In this document: positions 6,847 through 13,152 of the stretch, one piece after another | Position numbering within the stretch: the stretch's first letter is position 1 | How the letters are laid out: each line of letters begins with the position of its first letter | Assembly: GCA_046262935.1 (NCBI GenBank) | Contig: JBHELT010000045.1 | Span: 1 to 13,152 of the forward strand | Length of the DNA stretch: 13,152 nucleotides | Source of the DNA: JBHELT01 sp046262935 | GTDB lineage: Bacteria; Actinomycetota; CADDZG01; JAHWKV01 | Direction of reading: 5' to 3' | The notes under the pieces: generated by a model | Seen by the model: the letters and a program-made list of their open reading frames with translations, nothing else | What the model was told of the DNA's origin: nothing | Database searches by the model: none | Program-made: the position numbers and the translations under genes

Positions 6847-6921
6847 TGGATGTCTCCTTCGTCGTTGAAGGAAGTCAGGCTATCAGGCTGGCTATAAGAT
6901 AGAGGCAACAGGAGAGTAATC
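6847..6921. promoter_or_regulatory. Divergent promoter region between isocitrate dehydrogenase and citrate synthase
   Basis: These 75 bp separate two start codons and hold both ribosome-binding sites (AGGAGAG at 6911-6917 for citrate synthase; GAAGGAGA on the minus strand near 6856). An AT-rich island, CTATAAGATAG at 6892-6902, is nearly symmetric and could supply a -10 in either direction. On the plus strand TATAAG would give a short leader of about 15 bases. Next to it are tandem octamers TCAGGCTA and TCAGGCTG at 6875-6890, a possible regulator site. No convincing -35 is seen, so exact promoter positions are uncertain. Confidence 0.5.
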
Positions 6922-8049
6922 ATGACAACCGCAGGGCTAGAAGACGTCGTCGCCGCCGAGACTGCCATCTCGGACATCGACGGGCACCTTGGCAAACTTT
7001 GGTACGTGGGCTATGACATCAAACAGCTCGCGCAGCAGAGCACTTTCGAGGAAACGGCGTTCCTGCTTCATCACCTTGATCTGCCAACCCAAAAACAATT
7101 GGTCGATTTCTCTGACGCTTTAGCCAAAGATCGACAACTGCACCCCTTCACCGTTGAGCTGCTGCAGACGATCTCGCCGGTTGCCTCGCCCATGTCGATG
7201 CTGCGAACCATCGTGTCTGCCGAGTCCGCCCACGACCCCGACGGCTGGGAAGGGCCGCAGAACGATGAAGCCAATCTACGCAAAGCCATCAGGCTCATCG
7301 CGCGCCTGCCCCAGATGATCGGCGCTTACCGGATGATCCGCGACGGCCTCGATCCCATCGCCCCCGATCCGGAACTCACCCATGCCGCCAATCTGTTGTA
7401 TGTGCTGTCTGGTGAGAAACCAGATGAAGCCGACGCCAAGGCGATGGATCGCTGTTTGATCCTTCACGCCGATCACACGATGAACGCTTCTACCTTCGCC
7501 GCCCGCGTAACCGCCGCAACCCTTTCCGACATCCACTCGGCGATGACCTCGGCCATCGCCGCTCTCAAAGGCCCCCTACATGGCGGAGCCAATGAGCGGG
7601 TATTCGAGATGCTCGAAGAGATCAGCGAGGTCGATCAGGTCGATAGCTACATCAAAGATGCGCTTGGTAAGAGGAAGAAGATCATGGGCTTTGGGCATCG
7701 GGTCTACAAGACTGAAGACCCACGCGCTACGGTTCTTCGTGAACTCGCTCGCGAACTCGGCGAACGCAAGGGCGACACCAAATGGTTCGAGATGTCAGAG
7801 CGCGTCTACGAAGTTGTCCGTGAAGAAAAGGGTCTTTACCCCAACGTCGATTTCTACGCGGCCAGCGTTTATCACTACCTAGGCATCCCGACGGCTCTGT
7901 TCACCACTGTTTTCGCGGTTTCACGCATCGCGGGCTGGACTGCCCACGCAAGAGAGCAGTATTCAGATAACCGTTTGATCAGACCTGAGTCCGATTACAC
8001 CGGCCCCCCGCCGCGCGATTACACAGCAATCGCCGCACGAAATTCTTAA
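6922..8049 (+). CDS. gltA: Citrate synthase
   Basis: A 375-residue citrate synthase, condensing acetyl-CoA and oxaloacetate to citrate, the entry step of the TCA cycle. Residues of the active site are visible: HADHTMNAS (His182, His185), GPLHGGANE (catalytic His220), GFGHRVYK (His259, Arg260) and NVDFYAASVY with catalytic Asp310, then LFTTVFAVSRIAGWTAH. Length and motifs match the short, probably dimeric bacterial type found in Gram-positives and actinobacteria rather than the longer NADH-inhibited hexameric form. Members of this group can also act as 2-methylcitrate synthases; the neighbouring TCA genes favour citrate. ATG 6922 follows AGGAGAG with a 4-base gap. The 3' end lies only 2 bp from the stop of the convergent response-regulator gene, leaving no room for a terminator between them. 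Confidence 0.95.
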   Translation: MTTAGLEDVVAAETAISDIDGHLGKLWYVGYDIKQLAQQSTFEETAFLLHHLDLPTQKQLVDFSDALAKDRQLHPFTVELLQTISPVASPMSMLRTIVSAESAHDPDGWEGPQNDEANLRKAIRLIARLPQMIGAYRMIRDGLDPIAPDPELTHAANLLYVLSGEKPDEADAKAMDRCLILHADHTMNASTFAARVTAATLSDIHSAMTSAIAALKGPLHGGANERVFEMLEEISEVDQVDSYIKDALGKRKKIMGFGHRVYKTEDPRATVLRELARELGERKGDTKWFEMSERVYEVVREEKGLYPNVDFYAASVYHYLGIPTALFTTVFAVSRIAGWTAHAREQYSDNRLIRPESDYTGPPPRDYTAIAARNS

Positions 8050-8051
8050 GG

Positions 8052-8453
8052 TCAAGCGCGCTTAGCGCTGATCCTGCCGAGGGCCAACTCGAGCTCGCAG
8101 ATCCCACTCTTGGATATGAATTCGCAGTCCAATGGGCCTCTGTTGGCCGTCATTTCGTCCATGAAATCAGCACGCTCGAGGTAAGCCGAGAAGAACAGCA
8201 CATCGGCCGATGGAGCGACCCTTCGAATAGTTGGGTAGGCCGCTGCGCCGGTAAGCGCAGGCATCATGTGGTCTAGCACGATTATGTCGGGCTGAAGCAT
8301 CTCTGCCGCGGCGATCGCCGCGTAGCCGTCTGCGGCCTCTCCAACGATCTCGTATTTACCGTCGAGAGGAAGAACGATCGACAGCAGTCGCCGTACGGCT
8401 TCGTCGTCATCCACCACGAGCACTTTCAGTGAGGAGGTCATCTTGGTTTCCAT
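8052..8453 (-). CDS. Stand-alone response regulator receiver (CheY-like)
   Basis: A 133-residue single receiver domain with no output domain. The acidic pocket is VVDDDEAVR (Asp15-Asp17), the phosphorylated residue is Asp61 in VLDHMMP, the switch Ser is Ser89 in FFSAY, and the conserved Lys is Lys115 in FISKSG. It should accept phosphate from a histidine kinase and act by protein contact, since it has no DNA-binding domain. No kinase lies in the window, so the partner is unknown. Start ATG 8453 is taken; ATG 8441 (residue 5) is an alternative. A 16-bp palindrome covers the first start codon and its ribosome-binding site, so translation may be controlled. It follows the small zinc-finger gene on the same strand by 122 bp. 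Confidence 0.88.
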   Translation of the reverse strand: METKMTSSLKVLVVDDDEAVRRLLSIVLPLDGKYEIVGEAADGYAAIAAAEMLQPDIIVLDHMMPALTGAAAYPTIRRVAPSADVLFFSAYLERADFMDEMTANRGPLDCEFISKSGICELELALGRISAKRA

Positions 8454-8467
8454 AGGTACTTACCTAT
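8452..8467. promoter_or_regulatory. Palindrome over the response-regulator start codon
   Basis: ATAGGTA-CT-TACCTAT has perfect 7-base arms around a 2-base centre. On the mRNA strand it can fold as a 6-bp stem (AUAGGU/ACCUAU) with an AAGU loop, hiding the AGG of the ribosome-binding site and the first bases of the AUG. It could be an operator or a translation-blocking hairpin. Function is inferred. Confidence 0.5.
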
Positions 8468-8499
8468 CGGCGGATGAACACGATTCCTCATAGCAACCG

Positions 8500-8534
8500 A
8501 GGACTACTTCATCTAGCCCGGATGGGTTAGTCCT
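8500..8534. other. Stem-loop upstream of the response regulator
   Basis: AGGACTA at 8500-8506 pairs with TAGTCCT at 8528-8534, and inside it CATC (8510-8513) pairs with GATG (8521-8524), leaving a 3/3 internal loop and a 7-base apical loop. In plus-strand RNA two of the internal positions can form G-U pairs, so that strand folds slightly better. It lies between the zinc-finger gene and the response regulator, both on the minus strand. There is no T-run on either side typical of an intrinsic terminator. It may be an operator, a processing site or a weak terminator. Confidence 0.45.
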
Positions 8535-8575
8535 ATCCCCCGTTGAAGCCGATCGTCGCGGATCCGGCCGACCGT

Positions 8576-8809
8576 TCAGGCTGTTTCTTCGACTTGCTGC
8601 TCAGATGACGCTCGCCGCTGCCTCGGAGCGGGGGAGGCATATTTAGTTAGTTTCTCCGAGCACGCCGGGTGGAAAGCCAAGGAGAAATCTCTGCCGAGCC
8701 CCCTGGCCCCCTGGCGCCTTAAGGCCAATCGGGCCACAAGAACGTCACCGCCAGTGATGGGCTTGCCGCAATAGTCGCAGATGTACTCTTCCTTGAGGAT
8801 AAGTCCCAC
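8576..8809 (-). CDS. Small zinc-finger-like protein of unknown function
   Basis: A 77-residue protein with a Cys-x2-Cys knuckle (YICDYCGKPI) followed ~30 residues later by FHPAC, which together could bind one zinc ion in a treble-clef or LIM-like fold. The middle is basic (LALRRQGARGLGR) and the tail (PAPRQRRASSEQQVEETA) looks disordered. The start is judged to be GTG 8809, because AAGG/GGAAGG at 8819-8824 (minus strand) lies about nine bases before it; a TTG at 8833 is the longer option and lacks a site. I do not recognise the family. It is read in the same direction as purN-purH-folD, 83 bp after folD, so it may be the last gene of that transcript. Nucleic-acid or protein binding are both possible. 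Confidence 0.65.
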   Translation of the reverse strand: MGLILKEEYICDYCGKPITGGDVLVARLALRRQGARGLGRDFSLAFHPACSEKLTKYASPAPRQRRASSEQQVEETA

Positions 8810-8892
8810 TTTTAACCGCCTTCCCGCCGTCAATATCCATTGTATTTCAACCCGATGCTGGGGGCCGGTATCGACGCAAATGGCAGGTTAAA

Positions 8893-9765
8893 TCAGCTGG
8901 CATCTGCGCTCATCTGGGCGGAAAGAAGCGTGTTTTGCATCAGCATGGCTACAGTCATAGGCCCGACGCCTCCAGGAACGGGCGTGATCGCACCGGCAAC
9001 CTCAACGGCCGAGTCGAAATCGACGTCGCCAACCAACTTGCCGTCATCGCCGCGGTTGATGCCCACATCGATAACTGTTGCGCCTGGCTTGATCATGTCG
9101 GCGCCTATGCCCTTAGGCGTGCCGGCAGCGATCACCAGGATGTCGGCCTGGCGCGTGAAATGTTCCAAACCCACCGTGGCGGTGTGGCAGAGGGTCACCG
9201 TGGCATTGGCGGAATGCGCTTTGAGCGACATCAAGATCGATAGCGGTCTGCCGACCAGGTTCGACCTTCCAACGACAACAACGTGCGCGCCTTCGGTTTT
9301 GACGCCGGTGTGTTCGAGAAGGACCTTCACCCCGAGCGGAGTGCATGGTACGAAACCAGGGCGCCCCAATGCCAAACGTCCAGCGCTGGCTGGGGTCAAT
9401 CCATCGACATCTTTGTCGGCGGCGATCAGGTCTAAGGCGGCGTCCGAGTCGAGGCCCTTCGGCAATGGCATCTGGAGCAATATGCCGTTGACGGCAGAGT
9501 CTTGGCTGAGGCTCGTGAGCAACTCCCCCAGATCTTGCTGTGAACAGTCAGCTTTCAACTTGTGCACCCACGAGTTCATACCTGCCGCTTTGGCGGCCTT
9601 CTCTTTGGACCCAACGTAAACATGTGAGGCAGGATCGTCTCCTACGACGATGGCGGCGAGTCCGGGTGTGACTGCGTGCGATGCCGTTAGAGCCGCTACG
9701 CCCTCAGCGACTTGTTGCCTAACCTGCGCTGCGACTGCTTTGCCATCGATGATCTGAGCGGTCAT
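8893..9765 (-). CDS. folD: Methylenetetrahydrofolate dehydrogenase / methenyltetrahydrofolate cyclohydrolase
   Basis: A complete 290-residue bifunctional FolD. It oxidises 5,10-methylene-THF with NADP and hydrolyses the methenyl product to 10-formyl-THF, in the cytosol. Visible features: VGDDPASHVYVGSKEK with Tyr50 and catalytic Lys54, LLQMPLPKG, KDVDGLTP with the conserved Asp, PCTPLGV, the Rossmann loop VVGRSNLVGRP, and the TPVPGGVGPMT signature. ATG 9765 follows GGAG with a 7-base gap. It begins 13 bp after the purH stop. The product, 10-formyl-THF, is the formyl donor for both PurN and PurH just upstream, so the operon couples supply of the cofactor to its use. Confidence 0.97.
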   Translation of the reverse strand: MTAQIIDGKAVAAQVRQQVAEGVAALTASHAVTPGLAAIVVGDDPASHVYVGSKEKAAKAAGMNSWVHKLKADCSQQDLGELLTSLSQDSAVNGILLQMPLPKGLDSDAALDLIAADKDVDGLTPASAGRLALGRPGFVPCTPLGVKVLLEHTGVKTEGAHVVVVGRSNLVGRPLSILMSLKAHSANATVTLCHTATVGLEHFTRQADILVIAAGTPKGIGADMIKPGATVIDVGINRGDDGKLVGDVDFDSAVEVAGAITPVPGGVGPMTVAMLMQNTLLSAQMSADAS

Positions 9766-9778
9766 GTTTTTCTCCGAT

Positions 9779-11293
9779 TCAGTGTCTGAAGTGGCGCCTT
9801 CCGGTCAGCATCATCGGGATGCCGTGCTCGTCGGCGGCGGCCGTTACCTCGGCATCGCGCACCGAACCACCGGGGTGGATGATCGCTCGCGCTCCGGCAT
9901 CGACCGCGGCGTCCACACCGTCGCGAAACGGAAAGAACCCATCGGTTGCGCAAACTGAATTCTTGGTCTTGTCGCCAGCTCTTCTTGCGGCGAGTTCAAC
10001 TGCCTCGACGCGGCTCATCTGACCAGCACCGATGCCGAATGCTTGGCCGTCGGTTGCGAACACAACCGAGTTCGACTTCACATGTTTCACAACCGTCCAC
10101 GCGAAAAGCAAGTCATCCCAATCTTCTTCGGTTGGCTGGACCTTGCCGGCAACAACCATCTCTTCTCTCCGACCCGCGGCGGTATCGAGGTCCTGCACCA
10201 ACAACCCACCTGCCGCACTGCGGATGTCGAGCGTCGAGGTGAAGGGGAGCGCTTCGATCAATCGCAGGTTCTTCTTCTTGCTGAACACCGATACCGCATC
10301 GCGCGAATACCCGGGCGCGATCACGATGTCTGTTACCGCGATCAGTTCCAGCATCTTCTCGGCGGTCATCCCATCGATCTCGCGGTTGGCGGCAACGATG
10401 CCCCCGAATGCAGAGCGCGGATCGCACTCAACGGCCCGGCGGTAGGCATCTTCTATGTTGTCTCCAGTTGCAACTCCGCAGGGGTTGGTGTGCTTGATGA
10501 TCGCAACCGCTGGCAGTGCGAACTCGCAAGCGAGTCGCCATGCCGCGTCGAAGTCGAGGATGTTCGTGAATGAAAGTTCCTTGCCTGCAACCTGACGCCA
10601 CCCCGGGTCGCTAGACGCATAAAGAGCTCCTTGCTGATGCGGATTCTCGCCGTAGCGAAGCGGCATAAGCCTTTCCAGCCCGAGGAACAGCCGCTCTGGG
10701 AGCCGGTCGGAGTTGGTCATCCACCTGCTGACCGCCATGTCGTAAGTGGCGGTGTGAGCGAATGCTTCGGCGGCAAGGCGCGCCCGAGTTTCGTCCGAAA
10801 GCGCGCCGGCCCGCGAACGCATCTCATTCAAGATGCCTTCGTATCTATCCGGATTTACCACTACTGCTACCGACTTATAATTCTTCGCTGCCGCCCTCAC
10901 CATCGCCGGTCCACCGATATCGATCTGCTCAACAGCCTCGTCTTCGGTGACGTCATCGTTGGCAACGGTTTGTGCGAATGGGTATAGGTTGCAAACCACA
11001 AGGTCGATCGGTGAGATGCCGTGCTCTTTCAATTGAGCGAGATGCTGCGGCTTACGCCTGTCGGCGAGGATGCCGCCGTGGATCTTTGGATGAAGCGTCT
11101 TTACTCTTCCGTCGAGCATCTCGGGGGCCCCCGTCAATTCACTCACCGGAGTCACGGGGATGCCTGCGCGAGAGAGCGTCCTTGCGGTTCCTCCTGACGA
11201 GATGAGCGTCACACCTTGTTCGACCAAGCCCCTCGCTAGGTCTTCGACCCCGGTCTTGTCGCTCACCGAGATCAGTGCACGCTTGATCTTCAT
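9779..11293 (-). CDS. purH: Bifunctional AICAR formyltransferase / IMP cyclohydrolase
   Basis: A 504-residue PurH catalysing the last two steps of IMP synthesis. The N-terminal MGS-like cyclohydrolase domain (about residues 1-145) opens RALISVSDKTGV and contains ISSGGTA, EMLDGRVKTLHPKIHGG and the CNLYPF loop. The larger C-terminal AICAR transformylase domain has RYGENPHQ, the catalytic Lys267-His268 pair in IKHTNPCGVA, SAFGGIVA, KSNSVVFA and DGFFPFRDG, and ends with the family's MLTGRRHFRH tail. Both halves look intact. The start ATG 11293 overlaps the purN stop in an ATGA, so the two are translationally coupled; folD follows after 13 bp. Confidence 0.97.
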   Translation of the reverse strand: MKIKRALISVSDKTGVEDLARGLVEQGVTLISSGGTARTLSRAGIPVTPVSELTGAPEMLDGRVKTLHPKIHGGILADRRKPQHLAQLKEHGISPIDLVVCNLYPFAQTVANDDVTEDEAVEQIDIGGPAMVRAAAKNYKSVAVVVNPDRYEGILNEMRSRAGALSDETRARLAAEAFAHTATYDMAVSRWMTNSDRLPERLFLGLERLMPLRYGENPHQQGALYASSDPGWRQVAGKELSFTNILDFDAAWRLACEFALPAVAIIKHTNPCGVATGDNIEDAYRRAVECDPRSAFGGIVAANREIDGMTAEKMLELIAVTDIVIAPGYSRDAVSVFSKKKNLRLIEALPFTSTLDIRSAAGGLLVQDLDTAAGRREEMVVAGKVQPTEEDWDDLLFAWTVVKHVKSNSVVFATDGQAFGIGAGQMSRVEAVELAARRAGDKTKNSVCATDGFFPFRDGVDAAVDAGARAIIHPGGSVRDAEVTAAADEHGIPMMLTGRRHFRH

Positions 11294-11919
11294 GCTTTAT
11301 TCCCTTCGTTCGGTTCTACGGTTACCAAGCGACCTTCGACCTTCACACGGCCGCTGCAGAAAGCACTCACCGCTTGCGGATAGATGACTCTTTCGATGAC
11401 CTTGATCCGTTCATGCAGTGATGCTTCGTCGTCTCCGGGTTCGATGTGAACGGGGAACTGGCTGATGATCGGACCGTGATCAGTTTCTTCGTCGATCAGA
11501 TGGATGGTTGCGCCTGTCACCTTCACTCCCCAGGCGAGCGCATCGGCCACGGAATGTGCACCGGGGAACGATGGCAACAGCGACGGATGGTTGTTCAAGA
11601 TGTTCCCCTCGAAGGCCTTCACGAAGCCGGGCGACAGTATCTTCATGAAGCCAGCCGAGCAGACAACTTGGACGTCTCGTGACTTCAACTCAGATGCTAC
11701 GGCCTCGCAATAATCCGAACGGCTCTGGTAACTGGCCGGATCTACGAAGAGCGCTTCAACTCCGCCATCGCGTGCGATCTGCAATGCACCGGCTTCGGAT
11801 TGATCGGAAACGAGAACGATAACCTTGCCCCCGCCGAGCCGATTGGCCGAGGACGCGTCGATGAGTGCCTGCGCGGTTGTTCCGGCGCCAGACGCGAGAA
11901 TGCCGATAAGAGTGCTCAT
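11290..11919 (-). CDS. purN: Phosphoribosylglycinamide (GAR) formyltransferase
   Basis: A 209-residue folate-dependent GAR transformylase, the third step of purine synthesis. The phosphate-binding start is GILASGAGTTAQAL. The catalytic residues are Asn109 and His111 in LNNHPSLLP and Asp147 in IDEETDHGP, matching E. coli Asn106, His108 and Asp144. The protein is complete. ATG 11919 has no recognisable ribosome-binding site, but TATCCT lies 9 bases upstream, so the mRNA may be nearly leaderless. It is the first gene of purN-purH-folD, overlaps purH by 4 bases, and is divergent from the CPBP protease gene. Confidence 0.97.
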   Translation of the reverse strand: MSTLIGILASGAGTTAQALIDASSANRLGGGKVIVLVSDQSEAGALQIARDGGVEALFVDPASYQSRSDYCEAVASELKSRDVQVVCSAGFMKILSPGFVKAFEGNILNNHPSLLPSFPGAHSVADALAWGVKVTGATIHLIDEETDHGPIISQFPVHIEPGDDEASLHERIKVIERVIYPQAVSAFCSGRVKVEGRLVTVEPNEGNKA

Positions 11920-11928
11920 ACAGGTGTG

Positions 11929-11934
11929 AGGATA
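11929..11934 (-). promoter_or_regulatory. Possible -10 box (TATCCT) of the purN-purH-folD operon
   Basis: TATCCT on the minus strand is followed by nine bases and the purN ATG, placing a start site about 0-3 bases before the codon. The lack of a ribosome-binding site before purN supports a leaderless or near-leaderless message. No clear -35 is present. No PurR-like or riboswitch signature was recognised in the 62-bp gap to the divergent protease gene. Confidence 0.35.
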
Positions 11935-11981
11935 TCGCGGCGGGAGGCTCGCCGAAGAGGCCCCGAGGAGAGTTGGATCAG

Positions 11982-12920
11982 ATGGACGAAGAGCGCGAAG
12001 TTTCTACCCTGCGGCGTATCGCCCTTTTCCCCTTGACGCGCATAGTCCTTACGTTGGCTTTGACCGCTTTGCTCGCCATCGTCTTGGTGGTCATCATCGG
12101 TCGGCGGCATCTAAACCCTGCGGTCCAGGAAACGATCTTGGCGCTCGCTTCAGTAACAGGCCTGCTAGTGATTGGGCGATTCATCGAGAAACGTCCGGCT
12201 TCGGCTCTTGGGTTTCCACGCAAGAAGGCTCTCAGTCACCTGGCCATGGGATTTTTGATCGGGGCGGCGATGCTGGCGGTAGTCGTTGGCGTGATGGCGA
12301 TCGCCGGTTGGTATCGCATCGCCGGGGTCCCCGCTCACCCCTTCTCAGCAATCGGCGGCGAAACGGGGACCATCGGCGCATTCATCGGGGCGCTGGTGTT
12401 CTTCCTGCTCGTTGCGGTGTTCGAAGAGACGGTTTCACGTGGCGTCATCATGAGGATCACAGAAGATGGCCTTGGTTCATGGATGGCGATCGCTATCAGT
12501 TCCTTGATGTTCGGGTTCGGCCACTTGGGCAATCCCAATTCGAGCCTGCTTGCAGCGGTTGCGATAACCATCGAGGCAGGAGTGCTTTTGGGGGCGGGTT
12601 ATCTGTTGACCCGCGACCTCTGGCTGCCGATCGGCCTTCATTGGGCATGGAACCTCTTCGAAGGCCCCATCTTCGGAACCCCGGTGTCGGGTAAGGATTT
12701 CTCGGTGCTGGCGACGACTCGCATCGGTGGCCCTTCGATCATGACAGGGGGCCGATTCGGACCAGAGGCGGGGCTGATTGCAATGATCGTTGGAGCCGTC
12801 ACGGGATTGCTGCTTCTCTGGCTGGCGCACAGGAAAGGAAACATCCTCGCCCCTCCCTGGGTGATGAAGAAACGTGTGGTGCCGGAAGGAACGCGGGCCG
12901 GACGCGGGGGTTACCCGTGA
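11982..12920 (+). CDS. CPBP-family intramembrane metalloprotease (CAAX/Abi type)
   Basis: A 312-residue polytopic membrane protein with about eight hydrophobic stretches. The three motifs of the CPBP (CAAX protease and bacteriocin-processing) family are present: FEETVSR with Glu148-Glu149 and Arg153, MFGFGH with His181, and HWAWN with His220 and Asn224. These residues form the metal site within the membrane. Bacterial members process prenylated or other membrane peptides, or give bacteriocin immunity; the substrate here is unknown. Start ATG 11982 follows AGGAG at 11966-11970; the in-frame TTG at 11973 lies almost on that site. The N-terminal ~12 residues are charged and cytosolic. It stands alone, divergent from purN, and ends just before a hairpin. 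Confidence 0.88.
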   Translation: MDEEREVSTLRRIALFPLTRIVLTLALTALLAIVLVVIIGRRHLNPAVQETILALASVTGLLVIGRFIEKRPASALGFPRKKALSHLAMGFLIGAAMLAVVVGVMAIAGWYRIAGVPAHPFSAIGGETGTIGAFIGALVFFLLVAVFEETVSRGVIMRITEDGLGSWMAIAISSLMFGFGHLGNPNSSLLAAVAITIEAGVLLGAGYLLTRDLWLPIGLHWAWNLFEGPIFGTPVSGKDFSVLATTRIGGPSIMTGGRFGPEAGLIAMIVGAVTGLLLLWLAHRKGNILAPPWVMKKRVVPEGTRAGRGGYP

Positions 12921-12953
12921 GGAGTTCGCAGCGGCTCGTTGCTTGTGAACTCC
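12921..12953. terminator. Hairpin between convergent genes, possible bidirectional terminator
   Basis: Immediately after the protease stop codon, GGAGTTC at 12921-12927 pairs with GAACTCC at 12947-12953, and the stem can extend inward through CA/TG and GC/GC pairs with one mismatch. It sits between a plus-strand gene and a minus-strand gene. There is no strong T-run after it on either strand, so it may work poorly as an intrinsic terminator or act by slowing RNA decay. Confidence 0.5.
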
Positions 12954-12982
12954 CACACCTCGACGGAGGTCATGGGAGAAGG

Positions 12983-13150
12983 CTACGGTTCGGCATCGTG
13001 CATGAGTCTGGCAATCTTGACGAAGTTGGTCACACGTTCATCACGAGCTACTGAGTTGAGCCTGCGAGCTACTTCGTCGGCCATCGCAGGATCGACGAAC
13101 GCCGACATCAGGGAGATTCGCTGCCCAGGGTCGTCCGTGGCGTAGTTCGT
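12983..13150 (-). CDS. C-terminal end of an unidentified protein (partial)
   Basis: An open minus-strand frame enters from the right edge and gives 55 residues before a TAG at 12983-12985. The sequence is soluble-looking and helical, with MADEVARRLNSVARDE and TNFVKIARLMHDAEP. The other two minus-strand frames are closed by stops, and the gap of 62 bp to the convergent protease gene fits a real gene end. The family is not recognised from this fragment. Confidence 0.55.
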   Translation of the reverse strand, partial: TNYATDDPGQRISLMSAFVDPAMADEVARRLNSVARDERVTNFVKIARLMHDAEP

Positions 13151-13152
13151 GT

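Noticed and set aside
8840..9619. A 259-codon plus-strand open frame opposite folD
   Set aside because: Fully antisense to an intact FolD; composition rich in Ser, Pro and Thr as expected of a reverse-frame shadow.

Overview
The window is a gene-dense, moderately GC-rich bacterial chromosomal segment. It carries central carbon metabolism, purine/one-carbon metabolism, an accessory SecA-like ATPase and a small toxin-antitoxin module. The run purN-purH-folD close to TCA-cycle genes, the citrate synthase type, the short SecA2-like protein and two apparently leaderless starts all suggest an actinobacterium (Actinomycetota), perhaps an Acidimicrobiia-like lineage. That placement is inferred from context; no rRNA or other marker is present. 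No tRNA, rRNA, insertion sequence, CRISPR array or prophage gene was seen.

Layout. (1) 2-1300, plus strand: the 3' part of an isocitrate dehydrogenase-family gene with NAD-type residues, followed after 24 bp by a tandem-ACT-domain protein. (2) 1297-2003, minus strand: an AbrB-type antitoxin and PIN-domain toxin joined by a TTGA overlap. (3) 2086-4305, plus strand: a shortened SecA2-like translocase ATPase, divergent from the toxin-antitoxin pair. (4) 4302-6846, minus strand: an NADP-type isocitrate dehydrogenase, then malate dehydrogenase, then a SnoaL/NTF2-like protein. (5) 6922-8049, plus strand: citrate synthase, divergent from the isocitrate dehydrogenase over a 75-bp shared promoter region. 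(6) 8052-8809, minus strand: a stand-alone response-regulator receiver and a small zinc-finger protein. (7) 8893-11919, minus strand: purN, purH and folD, read in that order and tightly packed. (8) 11982-12920, plus strand: a CPBP-family membrane metalloprotease. (9) 12983-13150, minus strand: the C-terminal end of an unidentified gene that runs off the window.

How the genes work together. Citrate synthase, isocitrate dehydrogenase and malate dehydrogenase form a TCA-cycle divergon. The two isocitrate dehydrogenase paralogues carry opposite cofactor-specificity residues, so the cell may make NADH from one and NADPH from the other. PurN and PurH use 10-formyl-tetrahydrofolate, which FolD supplies, so that operon links the cofactor to its consumers.

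Most notable points: the NAD/NADP split between the isocitrate dehydrogenase paralogues and the ACT protein beside the NAD-type copy; the SecA2-like protein with a missing helical wing domain and an altered two-helix finger; convergent genes that overlap at, or nearly touch at, their stop codons; a SnoaL-like gene without a normal start codon for its full domain; and a palindrome over the start of the response regulator. Nothing here proves a wholly new system. The strongest candidates are the SecA2-like locus and the ACT/isocitrate dehydrogenase pair.
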